Position numbers and translations under genes: made by a program. The notes under the pieces were generated by a model, which was not told the origin of the DNA, ran no database searches, and saw only the letters and a list, made by a program, of their open reading frames with translations. Positions 55,701 to 64,000 of a stretch of 64,000 bases of DNA are shown here, in pieces. The DNA comes from Triatoma infestans (lineage: Eukaryota > Arthropoda > Insecta > Hemiptera > Reduviidae): NCBI GenBank assembly GCA_011037195.1, contig JAAEAF010002763.1, positions 1-64,000 of the forward strand, given 5' to 3'. Position 1 is the stretch's first letter; every line of letters starts with the position of its first letter.

Positions 55701-58700
55701 CTGTTGATGCCATAGTTAAACTTGTGGAAGAAATAGTAGAGGGCATTGAGAACAAGGAAACATGTGTAATTACCTTTTGTGATCTGAGTAAGGCGTTTGA
55801 TATGGTGTCTCATGAGTTACTGCTTCTGAAATTGAAATACTACGGTATTAAGGGAATCAGTTGGAATTTCTTTAAAGAATATTTAATGGGCAGAACTCAG
55901 TATGTTTATTATAATAACCAGTATTCTGAGCGAGGTAAAATTAAACGTGGTGTCCCGCAAGGCTCTGTTCTAGGGCCATTGCTTTTCTGATTATACATTA
56001 ATAGTGTTGAGACGCTATTTCCAGGAAAATGCATATGGTACGCTGATGACACAGCACTAGTTGCCAAAGGGAAGAATACTGAAGAGGCTGTGAAAGAAGC
56101 AGACAGAAATGTATCTTGTCTTAAAAAATGTTTAAATAATAATATGTCAAGAAAAGCTAAATCAAGAAAAGGCTAAGAATAAAATTTTTAGCATGAATAA
56201 GGATTTAGAAAAGGGTACAGTACCATTTCTTGGTATATTACTAGACGGCACTCTATCTTGGAATGAACATGTACAGCAACTGAGCATCAGTTATCTCAGA
56301 TAACTTTCCCTCTGAGGAAGCTGAGAGAAGAAGTTCCACCAGAATTAATGAGACTAGCCTATTTCGGATTGTTTCAGTCCAGGATGGTTTATGGTGTTCA
56401 GCTGTGGGGGTTTCAGCTAACGCCTCGAGTATTTTCAAATTACAGAAAAGAGCAGTGAAAATTATGATGTTCAAAAGAACTCGAGATAATTGTAGGCCAT
56501 TATTTCCAGCATTAAACATCCTGACATTACCATCACTGTATATCTACAAGCTCGCTCTGCAACAAAAAAAAAATCCAAATAAGGATACGAGAGGCAACAG
56601 ACACTGTTATAACATACGCAATAATATCGATATAAACTTACCTTTAAAAAGACTGACAAAATCTGCAGTAGTATGTCCGCGAAGATATATAATAAAATTC
56701 CAAATGAATTAAGGCAGTTGGATTACCTCCATTTTAAAAAAATGATGAACTAGTTCTTAATAAAGAAATGTTTTTATAAGATAAAGGAGTTTATGGAACA
56801 GAACTGGACGGTAAAAGATTTTAAAATAAAATGAATTATAAGTAAAGTATACCAGCGAGTTTTGTTGTTGTTATTGGTGTGAAGTTCTTTGTCAGTGATC
56901 ACAGCCGTATATTTTTGTTAGTGAATAAGTTTTTTTGACGAGCCTATTATATTGTAACTGTGTATACAGGTAAATAAAACATATCATATCATATTATGAT
57001 CGGTCTAACTTTCGATATCGAGTTTTCATCACTGAAAATATATATTTTATGGCCTCTTGATTCCATAAAAGTGGTTTTTAAAAATTGGTCTGAGGTCAGT
57101 AACTCAAAAAAAGGAAATTGTAGGAATTTCAAATTTGATATTTCATTTAAGTTACACGAAGGGACCTGACAATAAGTTTTGGAAAAACTGGTCAGCCGAT
57201 TTACTGACTGAATGGAGTTTTCAGTTATTAATGATTTTCTCGAAAATGGCACCAACGATTTTCTTTTAACTTTTTATATCAACTACACAAATAGAAGCTA
57301 TACAAAAATCTTTAAAAAAATAACAGAGCTATAAAGAAAAATAAACAAATAATCATGAGTGGAGGTAGCAAAAGAATAACTTCCACACTGAAGGCGGATT
57401 GAAACTTCTCCTTTTCTAGAGCACATCCGTTTATTGGGTGGAGGGCTTTGTTCTTGGCATTGTAGTCCTTACCTGACGTTGGACAAATATCTCTATTTGA
57501 TGGTATGTATGAGGTTCCAGCTGACCTTTTCTTGTAGAGTTTCTATGATAGAGCAGAAAACATCCATTACCTTTTGGAAAATTGCTTTGTTTGTTAGGAG
57601 ATCAGATTCAAGATCCATGGCCGGAGCAGATTGTCTCTGCTATCTCCCATGTTATTGTTTTTGTATAGGGTAGATAACTGCAGGAAGCAGTAAGGCCTTG
57701 GATAGGACTGGCTTGCCTTCAAGCCACAAGACATGTAATAACAGTTCATTAATTACCTTAACGTTTGTTTCAGGTTGCCGCTGAAAAACTTTCATTTAAA
57801 CAAGCTTTTACAACAGTCGCAGCAAAACGTGGTCTTGCCGTTGGTCTGGGTGTAATGTTCTTTGCACAGTTGAGTGGTATCAATGCGGTTATTTTCTATA
57901 CATCGCAAATATTCAAGGTTAGTTTAGTAGAAATACAACTTAATTATTTAAGTCCGTTGTTCTGAACGATAATGGCAATATATTGTTTGGATGTTATTTA
58001 ATTTTAAACCGGCTGAGAACACATAGCCCTTGGAATGATACTTGAAATAATCTCATTATGATGAAATTGTTCTGTCCATATATCGTCGAGTGGTCGAGAT
58101 CTCCATCCAAACGGAGAGCACTTATGCCACAAAAGATCCATCCATTGTGTTTCCCTGTGTTAATTACTTCAATAGTTGTCACAGAAAATATCACCCAATT
58201 TTGTACAAGAAATTTTCCGCCAAATTTGAAAAAATGTTTACCTACTGCAAAAGAAATTATCATTCGGCAAAGATTAGCCCAGTGTTAGTGCGCCGGACTC
58301 GTACGCAGAAGTCGTAGGAAAATATCTGTAATGGTGGGGGTCTCTCGATTACACTGTTAATGCCCTTACAGTTCATTGGTGATGATGGATATTGTTGTCT
58401 GTAATGAAGGAACGAACACTGTAAAGGCTCCTGGAGCTAATGACACCTAAACGTTTTCTGTTAGGTTTCCTCAAGGGCCATTTCATTAAAATTCACGGTT
58501 CCACCATTTGCATAATATAACTTCAAGTGAGAAGAAATATTACGACCGTGTCTAACTTTCGAAACTGAGTCTTCACCGGAAATACATATTTTGAAGGTGA
58601 AAAAAAGACTAGAAACCTTGTGTGTGTGAACAAAATCGAAAAATCGCAGGAACTTCAAACATGGTATTCCATTTAGGTACCATCGCAAATGTCGTGAAGG

Positions 58701-60491
58701 CATCCGCCAAAATTCTTCAACCGGAAGTGAGATTTTAGTGAATGTTTTTATCACTTTTTTCATCGATTTTTTTGGAATCGGCTCCAACGATTTACTTTAA
58801 ACTTCGTACACTAGCCATACCGAATTTATTAATTTTATTTGAAACATTTACTCGGGAAAATTTATTTTTCGAAAGATTCTGGGGATTCAGTAGCGCTGTG
58901 CTTTCATCTCAAGTATAACTTGAGTAGAATTCCACGTTTGAAGAAAATAGGTTAAGAGGTTTTACTACTTAACTGATAGGTTTTTGAACATTGTGGAATT
59001 CTTTCTCGAAACTTTCAATTGTAAAATTTCTTCGAAAAAAATGATTTTAGAGGAATCATAGTTGGGCGTCAAATTTCGAATGTTATGTGGAGTTGGTTCA
59101 GTGGTGTGGGAGCTCTATTCTGTAGTCTATTACGAATCACCTCTAGTGCCTGCTAGGCACTTGTTCCTCCGCCATTCCTGAGATTTGTACATAATGATAA
59201 AACAATTCATAAGTCAAATTTGATGTTTAAAGAAAATTTGATCTTTATGCGAGATATTTATATGGCAATGTCCAGAGGAGTTTTTTAAAGAAAAAATAAT
59301 TTTTTGTTGGCTTTTAATCTCAACATTCTCACACTCCTCACCTATCGTAAAGAGCTCCCGAAACGTAGAGCAATAAAGAATTCTTTCCTCTTTAAAAACT
59401 GTTCTGGCTATTGCCGTATAAACATCTCGTTATAATTTTAAGGCCTGACAATTTGAAACACCATTTGATCTTTTAAGTTTCTTCGGCCATTTTCCTGAAA
59501 AACACTTCAGTTTCCGGGTTGAGACAGCGTCAGTAGTTCGCTAGAGTGCCGCGCCTCTTCTCTACTACCAAGGTCACATTGCCTTATTGGCTTTCAAGGT
59601 GTAACGACCCGAAAAGGCTTATTGCATTATGGGCGAAACGTCGGTTTCTAGCAAAGCACTGACGCCGTCTCAGCCCGGAAACTCAAGTGTTTTTACATAA
59701 AGAAAATTTATCATTTTATAAATTATTGTAATTACAGAAGTAAGAGAAAGATATGTGAGTATTTCACACTAGATTTTTTTATTTCAAAGATAACTTGAAT
59801 AACGGACTTAAGTTTAACTTCAGTTTATTAAATGCTAATTCTTGGGTCTCACATAAGATATTTTTTAAATACTGATATTAATTACTCATTTTTAATTTCT
59901 TTTCAGAGTGCTGGATCCAAATTAGCTCCATCATTGGCTACAATTATTGTTGGTGCTGTAAGCGTAGTGACAACCTTCATTAGCACACTGATTGTAGACC
60001 GTTTGGGTAGGAAACCATTATTATTCATCTCCCTCCTGGTGATGGCATTAGCATCTTGCGTGCTCGGCGTATTCTTCTGGATACAAACACATGAACCAGA
60101 AAAAGCGAACAGCATTGGCTGGTTACCAATCACATGTCTTTCAGTTTTCATTATACTGTTCTCGGTTGGTTGTGGTCCAATTCCATGGATGTTTGTAACG
60201 GAAATCTTTCCACCAGCTATTAAAGGACCAGCATCGTCTATTGCTTGCCTGTTCAATTGGGTTTGCGCTTTTCTAGTCACCTTATTTTTTCCAATTGTAA
60301 AAGACGCTATTGGTTCAGCGGTTACATTCTGGATATTCATGGTTATCGCGTTTATTGGTACAGCTTTTGTATATTTCTTTTTACCCGAGACAAAGGGTAA
60401 ATCAATAGATGAAATACAAAAGATTTTAGGGGGATCATCAAGTTCATCTAGTGATGCTACCATTGAAGCCAGCGGTGTAAAACAGAACTGA
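49777..60491 (+). CDS. Tret1: Facilitated trehalose transporter Tret1-like sugar porter, copy 2
   Basis: Paralogue of copy 1 with the same exon layout. Coding exons 50139-50486, 52394-52570, 52644-52844, 57774-57917 and 59907-60491 join to 484 codons ending TGA. By eye it differs from copy 1 at 22 residues: eight in exon 2, none in exons 3 and 4, two in exon 5 and twelve in exon 6. The notable changes are Q273A in the TM7 motif (QQLSG becomes AQLSG), D333L in TM9, and Y379C, I387V and A388T around GPIPW. Other signatures are intact. A +1 and a +4 indel upstream put the micro-exon start out of frame, so translation presumably begins at the Met at 50139. No stop or frameshift lies in the main exons, so it looks functional but may differ in substrate handling. 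Confidence 0.88.
50102..50486 (+). CDS. Tret1: Tret1 copy 2 exon 2 (coding from 50139)
   Basis: Acceptor TTTACAG and donor GTAAGT as in copy 1. Four extra bases (GAGA) occur before the Met. From 50139 there are 116 codons ending WAVN, with DKIGRK present. Confidence 0.88.
50705..51442. mobile_element. 738-bp GC-rich insertion with 8-bp target duplication (copy 2 only)
   Basis: Copy 1 intron 2 reads straight through here. In copy 2 the sequence ACAGTAAT occurs on both sides (50,697-50,704 and 51,443-51,450), so the boundaries are exact. The insert starts TG and ends CA, and its first 17 bases form a perfect hairpin, TGTCTGC-TCG-GCAGACA. It is clearly richer in G and C than its surroundings. 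No transposase is recognisable. An 8-bp duplication fits hAT or P-type transposition, but the ends do not form a clear long terminal inverted repeat. Its class is unknown. Confidence 0.8.
51869..51892. repeat. Perfect 11-bp palindrome in intron 2, copy 2
   Basis: Exact counterpart of 25,059-25,082, with the same CT-rich run before it. It lies inside the near-identical tract shared by the two genes. Confidence 0.6.
52394..52570 (+). CDS. Tret1: Tret1 copy 2 exon 3 (TM4-TM5)
   Basis: Same boundaries as copy 1 (CAG|CCT and GTG|GTATGT). I see no base difference across 177 bp, part of a near-identical tract that may be gene conversion. Confidence 0.92.
52644..52844 (+). CDS. Tret1: Tret1 copy 2 exon 4 (TM6 and central loop)
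   Basis: 67 codons with a protein identical to copy 1. Intron 3 is 73 bp, 17 bp shorter than in copy 1 because one ATTAATATGCAAG-type repeat is missing. Confidence 0.92.
53051..54142 (+). pseudogene. LINE ORF1, copy 2
   Basis: N-terminal PHD-like finger (frameshifted near 53,090), a charged coiled-coil region, then an open 256-codon frame from 53,372 ending in the ORF1 C-terminal domain typical of arthropod LINEs: AWLHLGKLKEGTTVEDVETF near 53,895 and VWPCNVTLRRFLFPRR near 54,075. Copy 1 lacks this last part. Confidence 0.7.
54154..54669 (+). pseudogene. LINE AP endonuclease, copy 2
   Basis: Open for 170 codons: MHQNIQGL start (Asn of motif I), ILCLSEHWL (catalytic Glu), GGVAIYIKK, IIYRPPKSD, and LGDFNINI (Asp and Asn). 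The SDH-type end appears in a different frame near 54,745, after a frameshift. Confidence 0.75.
54977..56712 (+). pseudogene. LINE reverse transcriptase, copy 2
   Basis: A 337-codon open frame runs from the linker through [32 protein letters not shown] and [13 protein letters not shown], then stops at TGA (55,988) where copy 1 has TTA. YADD follows at 56,039-56,050. The C-terminal part is frameshifted near 56,150 and 56,290. The fold is clear; the gene is inactive. Confidence 0.8.
56997..57773. repeat. Rest of intron 4, copy 2
   Basis: Mirrors 29,522-30,305: resumption of the interrupted modular repeat, then the shared unassigned 300 bp, with small indels. Confidence 0.55.
57774..57917 (+). 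CDS. Tret1: Tret1 copy 2 exon 5 (TM7, AQLSGIN)
   Basis: 48 codons. TTC TTT GCA CAG replaces TTC TTC CAA CAG of copy 1, giving FFAQLSG; S258A is the other change. The altered residue is the first Gln of the TM7 motif, which contacts sugar in GLUT1 and XylE. Confidence 0.92.
57918..59906. other. Intron 5 of copy 2
   Basis: Contains the degenerate SINE (58,268-58,455), a forward modular repeat with ACCGGAAGT at 58,720, and a complete end block TAAGAGAAAGATATGTGAGT (59,741) with a T run. Copy 1 lacks the 58,255-59,083 part. Confidence 0.65.
58268..58455 (+). mobile_element. Degenerate tRNA-derived SINE in intron 5 of copy 2
   Basis: GATTAGCCCAGTGTTAGTGC is a mutated box A region; the body shows ATTGTTGTCTGTAATG and AAAGGCTCCTGGAGC. 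Box B is not preserved. It lies in the 830-bp segment that copy 1 lacks. Confidence 0.6.
59907..60491 (+). CDS. Tret1: Tret1 copy 2 exon 6 (TM8-TM12, C-terminus)
   Basis: 194 codons and TGA at 60489. DRLGRK, GPIPW, the TM10 glutamate, NW and PETKGK are all kept. Twelve residues differ from copy 1, concentrated in membrane segments. Confidence 0.92.
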   Translation, partial: SAGSKLAPSLATIIVGAVSVVTTFISTLIVDRLGRKPLLFISLLVMALASCVLGVFFWIQTHEPEKANSIGWLPITCLSVFIILFSVGCGPIPWMFVTEIFPPAIKGPASSIACLFNWVCAFLVTLFFPIVKDAIGSAVTFWIFMVIAFIGTAFVYFFLPETKGKSIDEIQKILGGSSSSSSDATIEASGVKQN

Positions 60492-61119
60492 TCTTTATTT
60501 TTCCGTTTTATTTATGAGTTCCCTTAGTTTAATCCCTTCTCTGCCGAGGAATTTTTTTTAAACATTTTTAAATGTAGAGAATTAGAATGACTCAGGGGAG
60601 GACTCGAACCCAGGCACTGCAGCCTACCCATTGAGGCTTATTGTGCCAACCCCTCAAAACCTAGTAGAGGAAGCTCCCCCTCTTCATGAGGTCCTGAACC
60701 TCCCCCACCAGTCCTTCTTGGAGTTAGATTTCCTCCGGTCTCAAAATGCCATAGATCTAGTACCGCAATCTGCTAATTGCTACGCAATAAATCAACAGGT
60801 GAGAGGCCGTCTCCTCCTCCTCCTGACACAGTCTACACAAGGGCTCCGAATCAATCAATCCAACTTTGTCCGCGTGTAGAGCCAGTGGGCCATTTTAAGG
60901 GAAAGCCCACAGGCTCTAGTAACTCCACAGAGAGATTTATTTGCCTTCTGTGTAATATACTCCAGATGCGCTCTCCAGGTGAGTCTGGAGTCCAACATGA
61001 TCCCCAGATATTTCACCTACCAGACACGTCTAGAGTTCTTCCAAAGAAGTTCAATGTGGTAAAACATTCCACATTCCTTCTTCTGGTAAATGGAACTAAA
61101 GTAGTCTTAGAGGGGTTGA

Positions 61120-61919
61120 CCATCAGGCCACCCCTCTATACCGCCTCTCCACCACTCGCAGGGCCTCCTGTAGAAGCTCACTTACGACAGACTCATGTCT
61201 GCCCCTGACCACGACCACCACATTGTCCGCGTAGCCAAGGACAGAACATCCCCTGCGATCAAGCTCCACCAACAGCTCGTCTACAACCATGCACCACAGA
61301 AGAGGAGACAAGACCCCCCTGAGGGCATCCCCTTGTAGCCGTGGTTTCAAGCGTCCCCTCATAGAGGTTAGGTATGATTCTTCTAGTTTTGAGCACGCTG
61401 CCAATCCACCTAGTCATGGTCCGATTTACCCCGTGCCTATCCAAAGCCAGTTTGATCGAGCTGTAGGTCGTGTTGCTGAAGGCATCTTCTATGTCCAGAA
61501 ACCGCCCACCGCCACTTCCCTTCCATATACGGCCGCCTCCAATTCTCCTACAACAGAGTGGAGGGCCGTTTCGCAGGATTTACCCCTCTGGTAGGCGTGC
61601 TGATTAGGATGCAGGGGCCGCGATAGAAACACCGTGCCCCTGATGTGCAGGTCTACCAGTTTCTCCAGCACTTTCATCATGAACGAGGAAAGACTGATTG
61701 GTCTAAAGTCCTTGGCTGGGTATGAGTTCTCTTCCCAGACTTCGGAATAAAGACAACTCTTACAGGTCTCCATGACAACGGGATATGGTTAAGGGCCAAG
61801 CTTACCCTCATTACCCTGCAAAGGATAGGAGTAAGGATTTCTCTTCCCTGCTGTAATAGAGCAGGAAGGATACCATCAGGACCCGGCGACTTAAAGGGCT
61901 TAAGTGATTTATAGCTCAC
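61120..61919 (-). pseudogene. Reverse transcriptase of R1/LOA-like element
   Basis: In element order: PFKSPGPDGILPALL, a frameshift, DFRPISLSSFMMKVLEKLVD, AYQRGKSCETALHSVV, a frameshift, RHGVNRTMTRWIGS, TRGCPQGG, a frameshift, SPLLWCMVVDELLVEL, and GYADN near 61,230. The catalytic YADD is YADN, so the polymerase would lack one metal-binding Asp. Confidence 0.78.
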
Positions 61920-62499
61920 TTGATCTTATTATGTGTGCCGCATTCTTTGGCCACGGTCCAATCTTCCCTGGATCCAGGCCGACCCCCTGGATCCATTAGT
62001 GATCCATCCCGCGGCTCCACCGTCGTCACCCTTGAGCCAGGAAAGTGCACCTGCACCATGTGCTCCAAGGTATCTCTTCCTGCCTCTGTAAAATCGCCGT
62101 CAGGTTTCCTGATTGTTCCCAGCTAATTTGCCGGTACCTTGACAGCATTCTGTGGAGCCTGGCTCCTTCGGAGATCGTTTCTACCTCCTCACACAGCCTT
62201 CTACACGAGTTTCTCTTAGCTTTCCTAATCGCTAAATTGTAAGAGGTTAGAGCCTCACGGTACTCCTCCCATGTTTCCTTCCTCTTTGCCGCATTAAACA
62301 GCTCTCGCGCGGAGGCCCGCTAGCTGGTTATTCCACCAGCTGACCCCTCTGGTGGATGTTCGCACCACTTCCGCGCAGTTGTCCCTGAAAACATCCAAGA
62401 TAACCCGCTGCAGTTGATCCGCAGCGTCCTCGATGTCATTCTGGGCCTTGAGCGAGCGTTTGACTGTAATGATGTTCTGGCTGAGATCCTGCCTATATG

Positions 62500-63233
62500 A
62501 CTCCAGTCCGTTCGCCTGGGATTCCTGAAGGTCAGCGTTTCCCTGCAGTTAGCCAGGATATCAAACCTAATGTACATGTGATCCGACAGTGAGGGTTCAT
62601 GGGACACATGCCATTCTCTCACCAGGGTCGATATAAAGTTAGTCCCTAAGGTCAGATCAATCACCTCTCTACGGTTAATTTTGTAGAAGGTTGGTGTTTC
62701 TTCTTCATTCATCATGCACAAATTGTTAGACAAGATAAATTCAAGGAGTGACTTACCTCTTTTGTTGGTGTCCATGCTTCCCCACACAGTATTGTGTGAG
62801 TTAGCATCGCAGCCAATTATGAGCTGTAGGCCTTTTTCCATACGCCAGTGACCAGCTTCCGCATCTCATCCCACGGCGGCGGCGCTGTTGAGTCGTACGG
62901 AAGATACGTGGAGGCCAGCACAATTTCCCTGGTTTCCTCTTCCGCACTCTGATCTCTAGAACAAAAGTCCATCAGCAGCAACGAGATTATGTCTCCTCTG
63001 ATATAAATACAGCTCCTGGGATTTTCCAGGCTACGATCATAAATTATCTTACCTGTTGCTTCTCCTAGCCCCGCAACTCTCCCCCGGACCAGCCAGGGCT
63101 CCTGAATAAGGGCGTTGGAGATGTTTTCTCTAATGAGATATCTGGACAGGGCCGACGATGCCCCCCTACTGTGATGGAGGTTTACTTGTAATATCCTCCA
63201 TCGGTGCATGGGGTCCTTGGCCTTCCTGTCCAT
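62500..63233 (-). pseudogene. AP endonuclease of R1/LOA-like element
   Basis: ILQVNLHHSRGAS start (Asn), ALIQEPW (Glu), then a frameshift near 62,830, then IIGCDANSHNTVWGS (Asp and Asn), VIDLTLG and PSLSDHMYIRF (Asp-His). All catalytic motifs are visible across two frames. Confidence 0.78.
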
Positions 63234-63530
63234 CGTCCCTGGGCTTGGTTACTATCCAGAACCTGACGAGATCCATCCCGAAGAAAGCCTCGAGCCCAGA
63301 TCTCCTCAGTCTCTCCAGGGTCTGATCAGCCACATCGAATACCAGGGTTTGCCCCTGGGTCTCCACTCGTCTACTGATAAGCCTCCAGCCCGCCGTCTCC
63401 AAGTCCTCATTCAGGATGCGGAGCTTTTCCAGGACGACAGCTGGAAGTGCCTCCCTTAGGGAGCCACACGGATATCTTGGCCGACCTAAGAATGTCTTTG
63501 GCGAGCCCAACCCTCAGCCTAACTTCCAAA
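63166..63530 (-). pseudogene. ORF1 C-terminal fragment of R1/LOA-like element
   Basis: Open frame with ALPAVVLEKLRILNEDLETA, WRLISRR and LRRSGLEAFFGMDLVRFW, resembling the DUF4780-type domain seen in arthropod LINE ORF1 proteins. It overlaps the endonuclease frame by about 70 bp. The rest of ORF1 is absent (5' truncated). Confidence 0.55.
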
Positions 63531-63535
63531 GTTAA

Positions 63536-63692
63536 CATTTTTTCTGGAATATCAAAAGTCTTCGGGTTGAGATCGTATTCTTTTGAACTCCATAATAAAA
63601 CTAGGCTTTCTGTAAACCTTGATTTCTTCCTCAGTCGAACGCTTTGCTGTCTCTGGAAGTCTTTTTGTTTCCTCTGTGTTCTGCCATGTAGA
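63536..63692 (-). pseudogene. Broken duplicate of the 32.3-kb ORF
   Basis: Nucleotide match to 32,375-32,530. A one-base deletion in a T run (CTTTTTG here, CTATTTTG in unit 1) shifts the frame after about eight codons. Its downstream third is absent because the R1/LOA-like retrotransposon joins here. Confidence 0.5.
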
Positions 63693-64000
63693 GGTTATAT
63701 ATAGAACATTCTATTGTCAGTGGCCAGAAATGTTCGATTTTCACATCTGGCTAAACCAGTCTTACTTGTCGAGACGAACTGAAATAGGTCAATCTAAATA
63801 AGGGGAAAAAAGGTATCTCATGATGCATTTTAAGTTATAGGTCAGTCTCTACTGCCCATCCCTATCTTTTCATCATTTCAAATTGTTGTACACTCGTTTC
63901 CTCAATCAGCTTAGTCTGGATTCAGGTTTATTGTAATAGGCCCATGTTGATGAAGACTGATTAAAAAAAAATATAAATATATGGATAAGATAAGCTATTG

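Larger units (their letters stand above)
53003..56996 (+). mobile_element. Decayed CR1/jockey-like LINE in intron 4, copy 2
   Basis: Same insertion as 26,209-29,521, at the same site inside the same modular repeat, but about 0.7 kb fuller. ORF1 C-terminal domain, complete endonuclease start, RT and ATATC-type tail are all recognisable. It is dead through frameshifts and a TGA at 55,988 inside the RT. Confidence 0.87.
60575..63530 (-). mobile_element. R1/LOA-like non-LTR retrotransposon after Tret1 copy 2
   Basis: Minus-strand element absent from unit 1: 3' end at about 60,575 (CCCCTGAGTCATTCTAATTC in element sense), RT at 61.1-61.9 kb, endonuclease at 62.5-63.2 kb, ORF1 end at 63.2-63.5 kb. 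It is GC-richer than the locus. About 130 bp of the original 3' flank (32,250-32,380 in unit 1) is missing at the junction. The domain after the RT (RNase H region) is largely deleted. Clade is judged from the CPQGG motif and endonuclease phrasing. Confidence 0.82.
48612..64000 (+). repeat. Segmental duplication unit 2 (cut by window edge)
   Basis: Direct-orientation duplicate of 22,556-33,489, carrying transporter copy 2. It is longer than unit 1 because of a 738-bp insertion in intron 2, a fuller retrotransposon in intron 4, about 830 bp of extra repeat in intron 5 and a 3-kb retrotransposon after the gene. Its left edge (48,612-49,440) is inverted relative to unit 1. The last bases match unit 1 up to 33,489. 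Confidence 0.9.

Noticed and set aside
60631..63459. Plus-strand open frames of 65-143 codons at 60.6-63.5 kb
   Set aside because: They are antisense shadows of the GC-rich minus-strand R1/LOA-like retrotransposon.
1..64000. CRISPR array, bacterial operon or prophage
   Set aside because: No regularly spaced short repeats with unique spacers and no prokaryotic gene organisation; splice sites, SINEs and LINEs show a eukaryotic genome.

Overview
The window is AT-rich eukaryotic DNA with spliced genes, tRNA-derived SINEs, several clades of non-LTR retrotransposon, Penelope-like elements and dense noncoding repeats. The sugar transporter is of the insect Tret1 type. I infer an insect genome, possibly hemipteran; the order is a low-confidence guess.

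Only one kind of host gene is visible, present twice in the same orientation. Copy 1 (23,811-32,172 +) and copy 2 (49,777-60,491 +) each encode a 12-helix sugar porter resembling the facilitated trehalose transporter Tret1. All introns I could define lie between codons (phase 0). The five main coding exons join to 484 codons in both copies without a frameshift, and the two proteins differ at 22 positions by my count. The genes sit in a direct segmental duplication (about 22.6-33.5 kb and 48.6-64.0 kb, the second cut by the window edge). Intron 4 of both carries the same decayed non-LTR retrotransposon at the same site, so that insertion predates the duplication. Later events separate the copies: a 738-bp GC-rich insertion with an 8-bp target duplication in intron 2 of copy 2, a minus-strand R1/LOA-like retrotransposon that replaced the start of the copy 2 3' flank including two AATAAA signals, an inverted block at the left edge, and several deletions in copy 1. 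Exon 3, exon 4 and the adjoining half of intron 2 are almost identical, which looks like a gene-conversion tract.

Region by region: 1-22.5 kb is noncoding, built mostly from a modular repeat family whose modules of about 310 bp each end in ACCGGAAGT and whose outer ends carry a terminal hairpin block. It also has a tandem repeat of about 145 bp, SINE copies and remnants of retrotransposon RNase H and ORF2. 22.6-33.5 kb is duplication unit 1. 33.5-48.6 kb is a spacer with a piggyBac-like MITE, a tRNA-Glu SINE, a Penelope-like element in two inverted halves, tRNA-Ala SINEs, a large palindrome, two further LINE fragments and modular repeats. 48.6-64.0 kb is duplication unit 2.

The most notable noncoding signal is a 38-nt motif at 41,365 and 48,867 that satisfies the core and stem pairings of a type I hammerhead ribozyme. 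Decayed relatives occur at three other sites, two of them just upstream of the two transporter genes. Next are the modular ACCGGAAGT repeat family and the divergence of the transporter pair, where copy 2 has lost the first glutamine of the QQLSG sugar-binding motif.
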